From NCBI GenBank assembly GCA_029561255.1, contig JAKQJH010000038.1, positions 1 to 63,024 of the forward strand: 63,024 nucleotides of DNA, written 5' to 3'. The translations under genes were made by a program, and so were the position numbers. The stretch's first letter is position 1; the number at the start of each line of letters is the position of its first letter. The stretch is from Bacteroidota bacterium. Its GTDB lineage: Bacteria; Bacteroidota; Bacteroidia; Chitinophagales; Chitinophagaceae. The notes beneath the pieces are model-generated. The model did no database searches. It was not told the origin of the DNA and saw only the letters and a program-made list of their open reading frames with translations. Below are positions 8,167-17,966 of the stretch, piece after piece.

Positions 8167-9006
8167 ATGACAACCGATGAACAACTCAAAGAAATCGTCA
8201 AACAGAAATACAGCGAAATCGCCCTGCAGGACAAGGAAACCAACCAGTCCTCCTGTTGCGGATCGGGCTGTTGCTCCACCGAAGTGTATAATATCATGAG
8301 TGATGATTATACCGAACTGGAAGGCTATAACCCGGATGCGGACCTGGGACTGGGCTGTGGTTTACCTACACAATTTGCAAAAATAAAAGCCGGTGATACC
8401 GTGATCGACCTCGGCAGCGGGGCGGGCAATGATTGTTTTATCGCCCGCGCCGAAACCGGCGAGAGTGGCAAAGTGATCGGTATTGATTTTACGCCGGCAA
8501 TGATCGACAAAGCCAGGGTCAATGCTGAGAAAAGAGGATTTCATAATGTGGAATTCCGCCAGGGCGATATTGAAAAAATGCCGGTGACCTCCAATGTAGC
8601 CGATGTGATCGTGAGTAACTGCGTGTTGAACCTCGTCCCCAACAAAGACGGTGTGATCAGCGAAATCTACCGCGTACTGAAACCCGGTGGTCACTTCAGC
8701 ATCTCCGATGTGGTATTGATGGGCGAATTGCCCGAAGCTTTACAGAAAGACGCGGAAATGTATGCAGGCTGTGTGGCCGGCGCTATTCAGAAACAGGATT
8801 ATCTCGGACTGATTGAAAAGAATGGTTTTAAAAATATCACCGTTCAGAAAGAAAAGCCGATCGTGATCCCCGACGATATCCTAAACAACTATCTCGGCAC
8901 GAAAGAACTGGAAGATTTTAAAGCGGGTAAGACGGGGATCTACTCCGTAACAGTTTACGCTGAAAAACCAGTGGAATGTTGCACTCCGGGAGGTGGATGT
9001 TGTTAA
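8167..9006 (+). CDS. arsM: Arsenite S-adenosylmethionine methyltransferase ArsM
   Basis: A class I SAM methyltransferase of 279 residues. The open frame extends to 8101, but those codons lie in repeat sequence; ATG 8167 gives the normal family N-terminus. SAM motif I is VIDLGSGAGNDC (79-90). The three As(III)-binding cysteines of ArsM are present: C64 (LGLGCGLP), C152 (SNCVLN) and C202 (YAGCVAG). Extra Cys pairs sit near the N-terminus (CCGSGCC) and at the very end (CCTPGGGCC). Known function: stepwise methylation of arsenite to volatile or exportable methylarsenicals. It lies between arsR and acr3. Confidence 0.93.
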   Translation: MTTDEQLKEIVKQKYSEIALQDKETNQSSCCGSGCCSTEVYNIMSDDYTELEGYNPDADLGLGCGLPTQFAKIKAGDTVIDLGSGAGNDCFIARAETGESGKVIGIDFTPAMIDKARVNAEKRGFHNVEFRQGDIEKMPVTSNVADVIVSNCVLNLVPNKDGVISEIYRVLKPGGHFSISDVVLMGELPEALQKDAEMYAGCVAGAIQKQDYLGLIEKNGFKNITVQKEKPIVIPDDILNNYLGTKELEDFKAGKTGIYSVTVYAEKPVECCTPGGGCC

Positions 9007-9050
9007 GAAAAATTATTGGAGCCGCTCATAGTTGTGGGTGTCTAATTATA

Positions 9051-9275
9051 GATTATTGATTATTGAGGTCGTTTAAAAGCGGAAAGAGCCTGCAATTTGA
9101 TTATTAAATAATTAATGAGAGAAAATCAGCTATCATAAACGACCCCAATAATCAATAATTTTCTTTAAGACTTTTTCCGCTTTAAACGACCCCAATAATT
9201 AATAATCTACTTTAACGCTCTTCCTGCTTTAAACGACCCAAATAATCAATAATAGTCTTTACCCCTTTTTCTACT
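9051..9275. repeat. 47-bp tandem repeats plus an inverted copy between arsM and acr3
   Basis: The motif AAACGACCCCAATAATCAAT occurs at 9137, 9184 and 9231, an exact 47-bp period, each time preceded by a CCGCTTT-like word and followed by CTTTAA-like sequence. An inverted copy lies at 9052-9088 (GATTATTGATTATTGAGG, then TCGTTTAAAAGCGGAAAGAG). The first and last copies can pair as RNA into a long hairpin upstream of the acr3 start. The 288-nt gap contains no gene. Confidence 0.8.
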
Positions 9276-9294
9276 AATAAAAACCCTCTCTGCT

Positions 9295-10332
9295 TTGAAG
9301 AAACTCTCCTTCCTCGATCGTTACCTCACCCTCTGGATCTTCCTGGCTATGGGAGCGGGAGTGGCCATTGGGTATTTTTTTCCCTCCGCCGAGGGCTTTA
9401 TCAACTCCTTCCAATCCGGCAGCACCAATATTCCGATTGCCATTGGCCTTGTACTAATGATGTATCCACCCCTGGCAAAAGTGAAGTATGAGGAATTACC
9501 AAAAGTCTTTGCCAATAAAAAAATTCTGGGTCTCTCCCTGATCCAGAACTGGATCGTGGGACCCATCCTGATGTTTTTATTGGCGGTTGTTTTTCTCCGG
9601 GATCATCCTGGCTATATGACCGGACTGATCCTGATCGGGATCGCCCGCTGTATCGCGATGGTGATTGTATGGAACGATCTCGCCGGAGGCGACCGGCTAT
9701 ATGCCGCCGGACTGGTAGCTTTCAACAGTATTTTCCAGGTACTCTTTTATAGTCTGTATGCCTGGATCTTTATCACCAAACTCCCTCCCTTACTCGGACT
9801 GAAAGGATATGAAGTCAATATTACCATCGGTGATGTGGCGCAAAGTGTATTTATCTATCTCGGTATTCCCTTCCTGGCCGGATTGGTTTCCCGTTATGTA
9901 TTAATCAAATGGAAAGGCGAAGACTGGTTCAATAACCGCTACCTCCCGGCCATCAGCCCGATCACACTGATTGCTTTATTATTCACCATCCTGGTAATGT
10001 TCAGCCTGAAGGGAAAACTGATCGTTCAGATTCCCGGAGATGTATTACTGATTGCCATCCCGCTCAGCATCTATTTTGCCATCATGTTTTTCTCGGCCTT
10101 CTTTCTGTCGAAAAAAGCAGGAACCGATTATCCGAAATCCGTTTCCCTGGCATTTACCGCCGCGGGTAATAATTTTGAACTGGGAATCGCCGTCGCTATT
10201 TCGGTTTTCGGTATTGCCTCACCGGCTGCTTTTGCCGCGGTGATCGGTCCGCTGATCGAAGTACCCGTACTGATCTTACTCGTACGCTTTGCTCTCGCTC
10301 AACAACATAAATTTAAATCAACGAAAGCATGA
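9295..10332 (+). CDS. acr3: ACR3-family arsenite efflux permease
   Basis: A 345-residue inner-membrane protein with about ten transmembrane segments. The segment [20 protein letters not shown] contains C119, the cysteine known to be essential in ACR3 proteins. ACR3 permeases expel trivalent arsenite using the proton gradient. The start is a TTG codon, which gives the standard N-terminus [15 protein letters not shown]. It follows arsM after a repeat-rich gap and overlaps the arsenate reductase gene by 4 nt (ATGA), so these two are translationally coupled. Confidence 0.93.
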   Translation: MKKLSFLDRYLTLWIFLAMGAGVAIGYFFPSAEGFINSFQSGSTNIPIAIGLVLMMYPPLAKVKYEELPKVFANKKILGLSLIQNWIVGPILMFLLAVVFLRDHPGYMTGLILIGIARCIAMVIVWNDLAGGDRLYAAGLVAFNSIFQVLFYSLYAWIFITKLPPLLGLKGYEVNITIGDVAQSVFIYLGIPFLAGLVSRYVLIKWKGEDWFNNRYLPAISPITLIALLFTILVMFSLKGKLIVQIPGDVLLIAIPLSIYFAIMFFSAFFLSKKAGTDYPKSVSLAFTAAGNNFELGIAVAISVFGIASPAAFAAVIGPLIEVPVLILLVRFALAQQHKFKSTKA

Positions 10333-10727
10333 AGAAGAAACTTCTCTTTGTTTGTATCGAAAACAGTAACCGCAGCCAGATGAGTCAGGCTTTTGCAAAG
10401 ATCCTCGGTGGTGATCAGGTGGAAGCTTATAGTGCGGGATCCAAACCATCCGGTATCGTAAACCCCAAAGCGATTGCGGCGATGAAAGAACTGGGTTATG
10501 ATCTCAGCACACATGACAGCAAGAGCCTCGACGAAGTAAAAGCCTTTGCGCCCTTTGATGTGGTGGTGACGATGGGTTGTGGGGATGCGTGTCCCTGGAT
10601 GCCGGCGAAACGCTTTGTGGACTGGCAGATCCCTGATCCCAAACATATGGAACCGGCCGAATTCAATCAGGTGCGTGATTTTATCCGGGATAAAATTGCC
10701 AGTCTGTTGATTGAGCTGGCGGATTAA
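10329..10727 (+). CDS. arsC: Arsenate reductase, low-molecular-weight phosphatase type (ArsC)
   Basis: A 132-residue reductase of the LMW tyrosine phosphatase fold. The P-loop is C9-IENSN-R15-S. The two further redox cysteines C84 and C88 (MGCGDACP) match the three-cysteine relay of thioredoxin-coupled ArsC. It reduces arsenate to arsenite for the neighbouring ACR3 pump and ArsM. Its ATG overlaps the acr3 stop. Its stop shares the palindrome TTAA with the stop of the convergent gene, leaving no room for a terminator between them. Confidence 0.93.
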   Translation: MKKKLLFVCIENSNRSQMSQAFAKILGGDQVEAYSAGSKPSGIVNPKAIAAMKELGYDLSTHDSKSLDEVKAFAPFDVVVTMGCGDACPWMPAKRFVDWQIPDPKHMEPAEFNQVRDFIRDKIASLLIELAD

Positions 10728-11257
10728 TTTAAATATTGCCTGGGAATCGGGTTATCGGTTGATTCTCCCTGCCAGAATACAGTGAGAATCCACCAGCGCT
10801 TCCCATCAAACCATAATTGTATGCTATTGATGCCCCGCATAAACGGTTTTTCATCATTTAGTGTTCTCCTTGATTCATACGTGCTGAAAATTTGGACCAC
10901 GCTGCCGTATTGATCCGTTTTCCGGCTGATTTCCTTTTCAAAAAAACCATCTTTCTCCAGCGAGGGTCCGGCTGTTTTTATATAGTCCTCCAGCGTCATT
11001 ACCCGCTTACCCATCATTCCATCGGGCTTCTTGCCGGTGGCCACCAGTTTGGCTTCAGGCAAAAACAGGGTCCGCATCCGGTCCCAGTTACGGGTTTGTC
11101 CCGCCGGACCGGAGATCACCGAATATAGGGCTGCAATAATAGCCTCCTGGCTTTCCACATCTTTCGTTTCGGCCGGAATGCTGTCAGTAATTACACGAGT
11201 GTTGGCGGGTGTTTGTATAAACAGGAATAGGAGTAAAAGGCTAATAATGGGGCGCAT
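10724..11257 (-). CDS. Secreted NTF2-like (SnoaL-type) protein
   Basis: A 177-residue protein with a signal peptide ending near IQTPAN, so it is exported. The mature part has the NTF2-like cone-fold pattern: an N-terminal helix with AIIAALYSVISG, then WDRMRTLFLPEAKLV, and a C-terminal strand run ending in GKRWWILTVFWQGES. Family members include ketosteroid isomerase-like enzymes and non-catalytic binding proteins; no function can be assigned. It is convergent with arsC, with a 4-nt overlap of stops, and is not part of the arsenic operon. Confidence 0.7.
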   Translation of the reverse strand: MRPIISLLLLFLFIQTPANTRVITDSIPAETKDVESQEAIIAALYSVISGPAGQTRNWDRMRTLFLPEAKLVATGKKPDGMMGKRVMTLEDYIKTAGPSLEKDGFFEKEISRKTDQYGSVVQIFSTYESRRTLNDEKPFMRGINSIQLWFDGKRWWILTVFWQGESTDNPIPRQYLN

Positions 11258-11348
11258 CAGCTGATTTTTATGACAATTTACAGCCTTAATGGCTGAATTC
11301 AGGTCCGTTCATCAAATGCCGGACTTCTTTATTTACTTTGCCGGAGAA

Positions 11349-13007
11349 ATGCCACTAACTGATAAACCGGTTTTATCCGGGAAGCTCTATACGTTTCTTT
11401 TTCTACTGCTGGGAGGGGTCTATGTTGCGGGTTTGTTTGTCCCGCTGATGGATAACGACTCTGCCCATCATGCCAATATCGCCCTGCATATGTACCTGAC
11501 CGGGGATTATGTAAACCTGGTGGACAAGGGCAGCGACTACCTGGATAAACCGCATCTGCATTTCTGGCTGGCCGCCTGGAGTTTTAAAATTTTTGGCGTA
11601 ACCGGCTTTGCTTATAAACTTCCTTCTTTTCTCCTGACTATCCTGGGTGTGTATTCTGTATACCGGTTGGGCAAATCGCTGTACAATACAGAAACAGGTC
11701 GCCTGGCTGCCCTGATTATGGCTTCGGCTGTTTCCTTTATTCTGGCCAATAATGATGTGCGGATGGATGCCATCCTCACCGCTATGATTGCTTTTGCCGC
11801 CTGGCAATTAACGGATCTGCTCCTGCACAACCGGTGGATCCATGTGCTGGGTGCCGCAGCGGGACTGGCCCTGGCATTTTCCACCAAGGGGGCTATCGGG
11901 GTGCTGATGCCGGGATTATTTGTGCTGTTGCTGGCTATTAGCCGCCGGCAGCTGCGATCACTTTTCTCCCTGAAATGGTTGGCGCTTATATTATTGTTTG
12001 TTGCCGGTATCAGCCCGGTACTTTATTGTTATTACCTGCAGTTTAACCTGCACCCGGAAAAATTAGTCCGCGGAAAAGATCATATTGACGGGGTTCGTTT
12101 TATTTTATTCAACCAGAGTACGGAACGGTATACCGGTGTGATGGGTGATACCCTGAAACAGGACTATTTCTTTTTTATACATACATTCCTATGGGCCTTT
12201 GCTCCCTGGTCCTTCCTTTCTTTTTATGTTTTTTACAAAATAGTAAGAGGAATAAAAGAACAAAAAACAGAAATCGCCAGTGCCCTGGTATTCATTTTCT
12301 TTATAGGGCTGGTCAGTTTCTCCGGTTTTAAACTGCCCCATTACCTGAACAGTGGTTTTCCTTTTGCTGCAGTGTTTACAGCGGGTTTCCTGCTGCGATC
12401 TGCAAATAATCTTTTACTGGTAAAAAGAATCTACCAGTTACAACTGATCCTGACTTTATTAATATTACTGGCCGTAGCCATCCTGAATTTCTGGTCCTTC
12501 CAGGTCAATAGTTATTTCATTCTTACAGGAGTCATTCTGTTGTTAAGTGTGTATTTCCATTTTATCCGCAGCAGCCTGATGCATACCCTGGCGAAATCCA
12601 TCAGCCTTTCTGTAACAGCCTTGGTATTGTCTTTCTTTTTACTGAATACTAATTTTTACCCGCAGGTGCTGAATTACCAGGGAGGAAACAAGCTGGCCGC
12701 AGCCATAAAAGGAAAAGCAGATCCAAGGGATATTTATTTCTGGGAAGGAAGCAACAGCGCTTCGTTTGATTTTTATACAAAAACATTACGCAAAGGCTAT
12801 CTGGGCCGGGAAGGGAAAGCCGGAAAAAAAGTATGGCTCGTGTATTACCCGAAAGATACCCTGGCGATCAAAGAAAAAGGAATAAAGCTGGCGAATACGA
12901 TCCGCATTAAAGATTATGAAATCACTAAAATGGATGCAGCCTTCCTGAATCCGGGAAAAAGAGATAGTGTCTGCTCGGTAATCATGATGTCCGAAATTCT
13001 CCCCTGA
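11349..13007 (+). CDS. ArnT/PMT-like glycosyltransferase, GT39-related
   Basis: A multi-spanning membrane protein of 552 residues. An ATG at 11289 is possible, but a near-consensus -7 box (TTACTTTG, 11333-11340) lies just before the ATG at 11349, which I prefer. The first periplasmic loop has the acidic motif DNDSAHHANIA and then DYLDKPHLHFWLAAW, as in enzymes that use polyprenyl-phosphate sugars. Such enzymes transfer a sugar to lipid A, a glycolipid or protein on the periplasmic face. About eleven hydrophobic helices are followed by a soluble C-terminal domain from about residue 455. The acceptor is not known. Confidence 0.8.
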   Translation: MPLTDKPVLSGKLYTFLFLLLGGVYVAGLFVPLMDNDSAHHANIALHMYLTGDYVNLVDKGSDYLDKPHLHFWLAAWSFKIFGVTGFAYKLPSFLLTILGVYSVYRLGKSLYNTETGRLAALIMASAVSFILANNDVRMDAILTAMIAFAAWQLTDLLLHNRWIHVLGAAAGLALAFSTKGAIGVLMPGLFVLLLAISRRQLRSLFSLKWLALILLFVAGISPVLYCYYLQFNLHPEKLVRGKDHIDGVRFILFNQSTERYTGVMGDTLKQDYFFFIHTFLWAFAPWSFLSFYVFYKIVRGIKEQKTEIASALVFIFFIGLVSFSGFKLPHYLNSGFPFAAVFTAGFLLRSANNLLLVKRIYQLQLILTLLILLAVAILNFWSFQVNSYFILTGVILLLSVYFHFIRSSLMHTLAKSISLSVTALVLSFFLLNTNFYPQVLNYQGGNKLAAAIKGKADPRDIYFWEGSNSASFDFYTKTLRKGYLGREGKAGKKVWLVYYPKDTLAIKEKGIKLANTIRIKDYEITKMDAAFLNPGKRDSVCSVIMMSEILP

Positions 13008-13009
13008 TC

Positions 13010-13942
13010 TTACTGGCAGTTTTTCTTAATCAATTCATTTACTTCAGGACCATATTGTTTTTCAAACTGCAGCTCCCTGGCCTTCTGCAGGTCCTTACAG
13101 GCTTCCTCTTTTTTATCAAGGGCAATGTAGACCAACGCCCTGTTCTTGTAAGCATAGGCATTGGTGGCGTACAGAATAATGGATTTATCGATATCCTCCA
13201 GCGCACCCGCCAGGTTATTTAATTTATAGCGGGTATAACCGCGGTTATTGAGCGTGAGGGGTTCATCTTTATCCAGTTCAAGTGCTTTATTAAAGTAAAC
13301 CAGCGCTTCCTCATACCGCCCCATCTGGGTGTATTGAAATCCGATATTCACATAAGGACCTACAAAATTACTATCCAGCGCAATGGCTTTTTTAAGATAC
13401 ATTATACCTTCTTCCCGGCGGTCCAGTTCATCGAGCACGGTACCAAGGTTATTCAGTACAGAAATATCGGTGGTATCATAACTGTAAGCCCGGTAAAAGT
13501 CTTCATATGCTCCTTTGAAATCCCTTTTTTGTTCTTTGGCACTGCCCCGGTTAATAAAACAGCCAAGCAGGAATTTTTCATCCGAGGTCCGTTCAATAGC
13601 CCGGGTATTATCCGCAATGGCCTCATCGGTATAATTCAGTACATACATCAGGTTAGCCCGGTAATGATAGGCTAAGGCTGAATCGGGTTCCAGGGCTATG
13701 GCTCTTGAAAAATCATCAAAACAAAGCTGGAATTCCTTTAATTCAAAATAAGCAGTACCCCGGCCGGTAAAGACATCATACTTTGTGGAATCTTTTTTAA
13801 AGGCTTTATTGTACGTATCGAGGGCTTCGGTAAACTTCTTTTCTCCCAGTAACTGCTGACCCCGGGTGATCAGTTCTTTGACTGACTGACCGGCAGCGGT
13901 CAGGCCAATAAAAAAGGAAAGTAAAAAAAGGAGTTTTTTCAT
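13010..13942 (-). CDS. Secreted tetratricopeptide-repeat protein
   Basis: A 310-residue protein with a signal peptide (ending TAAGQ) and about seven consecutive TPR units from residue 20 to 300, recognisable by A-x-Y-x-x-R/N and G-x-x-x-x-x-x-x-x-Y-A patterns such as EALVYFNKALELDKDEP. TPR arrays are scaffolds for protein binding. It starts 15 nt after the nadA stop on the same strand, so the two are probably co-transcribed. No enzymatic domain is visible. It is likely periplasmic. Confidence 0.8.
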   Translation of the reverse strand: MKKLLFLLSFFIGLTAAGQSVKELITRGQQLLGEKKFTEALDTYNKAFKKDSTKYDVFTGRGTAYFELKEFQLCFDDFSRAIALEPDSALAYHYRANLMYVLNYTDEAIADNTRAIERTSDEKFLLGCFINRGSAKEQKRDFKGAYEDFYRAYSYDTTDISVLNNLGTVLDELDRREEGIMYLKKAIALDSNFVGPYVNIGFQYTQMGRYEEALVYFNKALELDKDEPLTLNNRGYTRYKLNNLAGALEDIDKSIILYATNAYAYKNRALVYIALDKKEEACKDLQKARELQFEKQYGPEVNELIKKNCQ

Positions 13943-13957
13943 AGCGGAGCATTAGCG

Positions 13958-14968
13958 TTAAAGCCCGGCCTGGCTGCTGATTTCCAGCATTCGTTTAATT
14001 GGCTTCAATGCGGCCAGCCTTAATTCTTCGTCCATATTGATTTCCGGCAACTCATACTTCATACAGAGATATAATTTCTCGAGCGTATTCAGTTTCATAT
14101 GCGGGCAATCATTACATGCACAGTTATTGGTGGGGGGAGCCGGAATAAAGGTCTTTTGAGAAGAAGCCTTCATCATCTGGTGAAGTATTCCCGTTTCGGT
14201 AGCCACGATATATTCCATGGCATCATCGGTCTCGGTATACTTCAACAAGCCCGTGGTGGAGCCAATATAATCGGCCAGGCGCAGTACGGGTTCCTCACAT
14301 TCCGGATGGGCTATAAATTTTGCTTTTGGGTGACGGGTTTTCAGTTTAGTGATCTTCTCCAGGCTGAAAATTTCATGAACCATACAGGCTCCGTTCCAGA
14401 GGAGCATATTTCTTCCCGTGACTTTGTTGATATACGCCCCCAGGTTTTTATCCGGCGCAAAAATAATTTTCTGCTCTTTTGGAAAACTTTCCACGATCAC
14501 CCGGGCATTGCTGCTGGTCACGATCACATCACTCAGGGCCTTGATTCCCGCGCTGCAGTTGATGTAGCTCACGACGATATGATCCGGGTGCTGCTCTTTG
14601 AATTTTTTGAAAAGGGGAGGTGGGCAGCTGTCACTCAGGGAACATCCGGCTTTAAAATCCGGAATCACCACTTTTTTGCCCGGGTTGAGGATCTTGGCCG
14701 TTTCCGCCATGAAATGTACGCCGGCAAAAACGATCATGTCGGCATTGGTCTTTTCCGCCTGTTGAGCAAGTCCGAGACTGTCGCCGATATAATCCGCCAC
14801 ATCCTGGATATCCGGTTCCTGGTAGTAGTGCGCCAGGAGCACCGCATTTTTTTCTTTTTTGAGTTTTTCGATTTCTGCAAACAAATCCAGGGAAGGATCC
14901 AGCTCGATATCGAGAAATCCCGTTTTTTCAACATTGGCAATCGCGGTGTCCGTTAAAACTGTGTTCAT
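13958..14968 (-). CDS. nadA: Quinolinate synthase A
   Basis: A 336-residue NadA, the [4Fe-4S] enzyme that condenses iminoaspartate with dihydroxyacetone phosphate to quinolinate in NAD synthesis. The three cluster cysteines are in [22 protein letters not shown] and CACNDCPHM. The early [18 protein letters not shown] motif is typical. The open frame continues to 15004, but ATG 14968 matches the usual length. nadB and nadC are not in the window; nadD, another NAD-pathway gene, is 33 kb away. Divergent from the S46 gene across the candidate origin. Confidence 0.93.
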   Translation of the reverse strand: MNTVLTDTAIANVEKTGFLDIELDPSLDLFAEIEKLKKEKNAVLLAHYYQEPDIQDVADYIGDSLGLAQQAEKTNADMIVFAGVHFMAETAKILNPGKKVVIPDFKAGCSLSDSCPPPLFKKFKEQHPDHIVVSYINCSAGIKALSDVIVTSSNARVIVESFPKEQKIIFAPDKNLGAYINKVTGRNMLLWNGACMVHEIFSLEKITKLKTRHPKAKFIAHPECEEPVLRLADYIGSTTGLLKYTETDDAMEYIVATETGILHQMMKASSQKTFIPAPPTNNCACNDCPHMKLNTLEKLYLCMKYELPEINMDEELRLAALKPIKRMLEISSQAGL

Positions 14969-15054
14969 GAGACTTTCGGTTTTGTTTGTTCGATCAGGGT
15001 GCAATATTCCACCAGCCCGTGCAATTTTTCAAAACAAAATTTTTTAACCTGGCG

Positions 15055-15520
15055 ATTAATACAATAATAGTATTAATATATTTTTATAAAAAAGAGTATA
15101 TTATTATTACAGCTGTGGATTCGTGGAAAACTCGTTTGTTTTATTGGATACAAATTTACAATTTCCCTGTTATACACATTTGAGTTACGGTAATTCACAA
15201 TGCCGGATTCAGTACTGGCGCGGTTCTGACACAGATTTCCACATACTTGTGCATTATTTTAGGCGTAAAACTATCCGGATCCTTTTTAAATTTTATCTGT
15301 GGATAGTTGTAGAACAAATGTGCATTTATGGACATCGTTTCAGATCCGGTAAGCCAGGTGTGAATTTTAAAGCCATTCGTCCCCTTTCCTGTTAACGTTC
15401 CACAGCCGGTTATGCACATAATTTTTCACCCATGCACAGTGCGATGTGGAGAAAATTCCGGTTATCCTGCATACCTGGATCATCCGGAAGCACCCAATTA
15501 TTTTCAATTGTGCAAAAATC
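15055..15520. other. Candidate chromosomal replication origin (oriC)
   Basis: A 0.6-kb gap between divergent nadA and the S46 gene. It starts with a very AT-rich run (15058-15111, a possible unwinding element), followed by many DnaA-box-like 9-mers. Perfect matches to TTWTNCACA are at 15170-15178 (TTATACACA), 15410-15418 (TTATGCACA) and 15509-15517 (TGTGCAAAA, reverse strand). Single-mismatch boxes are at 15235-15243, 15248-15256, 15298-15306 (TGTGGATAG) and 15445-15453 (TGTGGAGAA). I see no gene here. dnaA is not in the window. Confidence 0.55.
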
Positions 15521-15599
15521 AGTCCCGTTTACTAATTCGATGAGCGGAATTTCCCGTATGAATGAATGAACTAATTTTACTTCTTTAAATATATTAACG

Positions 15600-17771
15600 A
15601 TGAAATCCATAAAACGAAGTCTTGTCGCCTTTTTGCTTTTCCTGGTTATTACTGCCCGTGCCGATGAAGGTATGTGGCTTCCCTTATTTCTCCAGCAACT
15701 GAACGAAAAGCAGATGAAATCCATGGGGATGAAGATATCCGCCAGTGATATATATAATATTAACAAAGGAAGTCTGAAAGATGCCATTGTGAGTTTTGGC
15801 GGTTTTTGTACCGGGGAAGTGATTTCGGAGCAGGGATTGGTACTAACCAACCACCATTGCGGCTTTGATGCCATCCAGAACCACTCTACCCTGGATCGTA
15901 ATTATATAAGGGATGGTTTCTGGGCCCGTAATAAGGGGGAGGAAATCCCGAATCCCGGGCTGTTTGTAACCTTTATTGTGCGGATTGAAGAAGTAACGAA
16001 ATCTGCTCTTGAGGGAGTAAAACCTACAATGACCGAACAGGAACGTCAATCAACCATTGATAAAAATATAGCCGCTTTACGCTCCGGGGTGAAGAAAGAA
16101 GCGTACCAGGACTATTTTGTCCGGTCATTTTTTGAAGGAAACCAGTATTTCATGTTTGTTACTGAGACGTATAAGGATGTCCGTCTTGTAGGAGCACCGC
16201 CATCCGCCATCGGTAATTTTGGAAAGGATACTGATAACTGGATGTGGCCCCGGCATACCGGTGATTTTTCCATGTTCCGGATTTATGCCGGTAAGGATAA
16301 TAAACCCGCAGAATTTTCAGAGAATAATGTGCCTTACAAGCCTAAAAAAGCCCTTTCTATCTCCCTGGATGGCATGAAAGAAGGCGATTTTACGCTTGTC
16401 TTCGGTTTTCCCGGCCGTACCACCCAATACCTGCATTCTGCCGCAGTGGAGCAGATTGTACAGGTAAATGACCCGGCTAAAATTGCGATCCGTGACAAAG
16501 CCCTTGGCGTGATTGATGGGTTTATGCGTCGGGATGAGCAGATCAAGATTCAATATGCCGCAAAATATGCCAGTATCAGTAACTCCTGGAAGAAATGGCA
16601 GGGGGAAGTACTGGGTTTGACCAGTACCAATGCGGTAGCAAAGAAAAAGGCCAATGAAGCTGAATTTCAGAAAAGAGTCAATGCCAATCCAGCCTTTAAA
16701 GAACAGTATGGCACCCTGCTCGGTGATCTTGAATCTGCCTACCAGGAACTGAATAAATATGGGCTGGCCAGGGATTATTATACAGAAACTCTCAGCCGCA
16801 TTGAAGCTTTTGCCATTGGTTCCAGAATAAACAGCCTGGCCGGCATCAAACAAAAAAACGGGGATAAAGCATTTAAGGATGCAGTACCCAAGACCATCGA
16901 AATATTGGGCGAACTCTATAAAGAATATAGTCCAACGGTGGATAAGAAACTCTTTGAAGTGCTGATGGAGAAATTTACCAAAGATCAGCCGGAAGAGTTC
17001 CTGGCGCCGGAACTGGTTACACTCACCAAGACCTACCAATCCGATTTTGCAAAAATGGCGGATGATTTTTACAGCAATGTCGACCTGCTGAATAACGGGG
17101 CTAAAGTATTGGCTAACCTGCAGGCAAATCCGGATCTGGTGCTGATGGCTAATGACCTGAATAAGGCTAACCAGTTGCTTTTACAGTTGAACAGCCACTA
17201 TGCATCCAGTGTAACGAAGAAGTTGAGTGGTATTCAGGCCCGGGTCAACCAATTGCAGCGTACCTATATGAAGGCCCAGATGGAGGTGATGAAGGAAAAG
17301 AAATTCTATCCCGATGCCAACAGCACCCTCCGGGTTACTTATGGGAATGTAAAGGGATATCAGCCGAGAGATGCCGTGAAATTTGATTTCTACACTTATC
17401 TGGATGGGGTTATGGATAAATACAAACCAGGAGATTATGAATTTGATGTACCAGAAAAACTCCGGATCTTATATAAAAACAAAGATTTTGGCCAATATGG
17501 TAAAAACGGTAAAATGCCGGTTTGCTTTATCGCGATGAACCACACTACTGGTGGAAATTCCGGAAGCCCGGCCCTGGATGCCAACGGTAACCTGGTAGGT
17601 CTCAATTTTGACCGCGCCTGGGAGGGTACGATGAGTGATATCAACTACGACCCCAGTATTTGCCGGAATATTATGGTAGATATTCGTTATGTGTTGTTTA
17701 TCGTCGACAAATACGCAGGAGCCGGTCACCTGGTCCAGGAAATGAAACTGGTCAGGGCTGGGAAAAAATAG
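15600..17771 (+). CDS. S46-family dipeptidyl-peptidase, DPP11-like
   Basis: A 723-residue secreted serine peptidase with a signal peptide ending ITARA. The S46 catalytic residues are visible: His85 in VLTNHHCGFD, a conserved Asp around NWMWPRHTGDFS, and Ser654 in GGNSGSP. Arg672 in LNFDRAWEG occupies the position that in Porphyromonas DPP11 (Arg673) selects Asp/Glu at P1, where DPP7 has Gly, so acidic specificity is inferred. These periplasmic enzymes release dipeptides from peptides taken in by the cell. A terminator follows. It is monocistronic and faces away from the candidate origin. Confidence 0.92.
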   Translation: MKSIKRSLVAFLLFLVITARADEGMWLPLFLQQLNEKQMKSMGMKISASDIYNINKGSLKDAIVSFGGFCTGEVISEQGLVLTNHHCGFDAIQNHSTLDRNYIRDGFWARNKGEEIPNPGLFVTFIVRIEEVTKSALEGVKPTMTEQERQSTIDKNIAALRSGVKKEAYQDYFVRSFFEGNQYFMFVTETYKDVRLVGAPPSAIGNFGKDTDNWMWPRHTGDFSMFRIYAGKDNKPAEFSENNVPYKPKKALSISLDGMKEGDFTLVFGFPGRTTQYLHSAAVEQIVQVNDPAKIAIRDKALGVIDGFMRRDEQIKIQYAAKYASISNSWKKWQGEVLGLTSTNAVAKKKANEAEFQKRVNANPAFKEQYGTLLGDLESAYQELNKYGLARDYYTETLSRIEAFAIGSRINSLAGIKQKNGDKAFKDAVPKTIEILGELYKEYSPTVDKKLFEVLMEKFTKDQPEEFLAPELVTLTKTYQSDFAKMADDFYSNVDLLNNGAKVLANLQANPDLVLMANDLNKANQLLLQLNSHYASSVTKKLSGIQARVNQLQRTYMKAQMEVMKEKKFYPDANSTLRVTYGNVKGYQPRDAVKFDFYTYLDGVMDKYKPGDYEFDVPEKLRILYKNKDFGQYGKNGKMPVCFIAMNHTTGGNSGSPALDANGNLVGLNFDRAWEGTMSDINYDPSICRNIMVDIRYVLFIVDKYAGAGHLVQEMKLVRAGKK

Positions 17772-17795
17772 AAACAGGCAAATGGGTTTCCCTTT

Positions 17796-17834
17796 AAAAC
17801 GGGCTGATTCGCTAAAAACGGGTCAGCCCGTTTT
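17796..17834 (+). terminator. Rho-independent terminator of the S46 gene
   Basis: A perfect 12-bp stem (AAAACGGGCTGA / TCAGCCCGTTTT) with a 15-nt loop, 24 nt after the stop codon. The A/T-rich outer pairs make it work in both directions. Confidence 0.85.
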
Positions 17835-17927
17835 ATTTGCCCGAAATCAGCCCCCATACCCGTTTTTTCGTCTACTTTCACCTCCAAAACGGTAGCACTT
17901 TTTATAGATTTTCCACAGTTTTTCCCC

Positions 17928-17935
17928 TATTTTTG
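17928..17935 (+). promoter_or_regulatory. -7 box of the PpiD-like gene
   Basis: TATTTTTG is a perfect TAnnTTTG match, 31 nt before the ATG at 17967. No clear -33 TTG is visible at the usual distance. Confidence 0.55.
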
Positions 17936-17966
17936 CCATCCTTAAAAAAATCAGTAATAATATATT

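Noticed and set aside
9130-9275. Possible CRISPR array (47-bp period)
   Set aside because: Only three copies, most of the 47 bp is conserved, and there are no unique spacers of constant length and no cas genes nearby.
14099-14956. Plus-strand open frame of 285 codons
   Set aside because: Antisense to nadA, whose cluster cysteines and motifs are clear.
15123-15395. Small open frame in the nadA-S46 gap
   Set aside because: No family, no promoter, and it overlaps the DnaA-box region.
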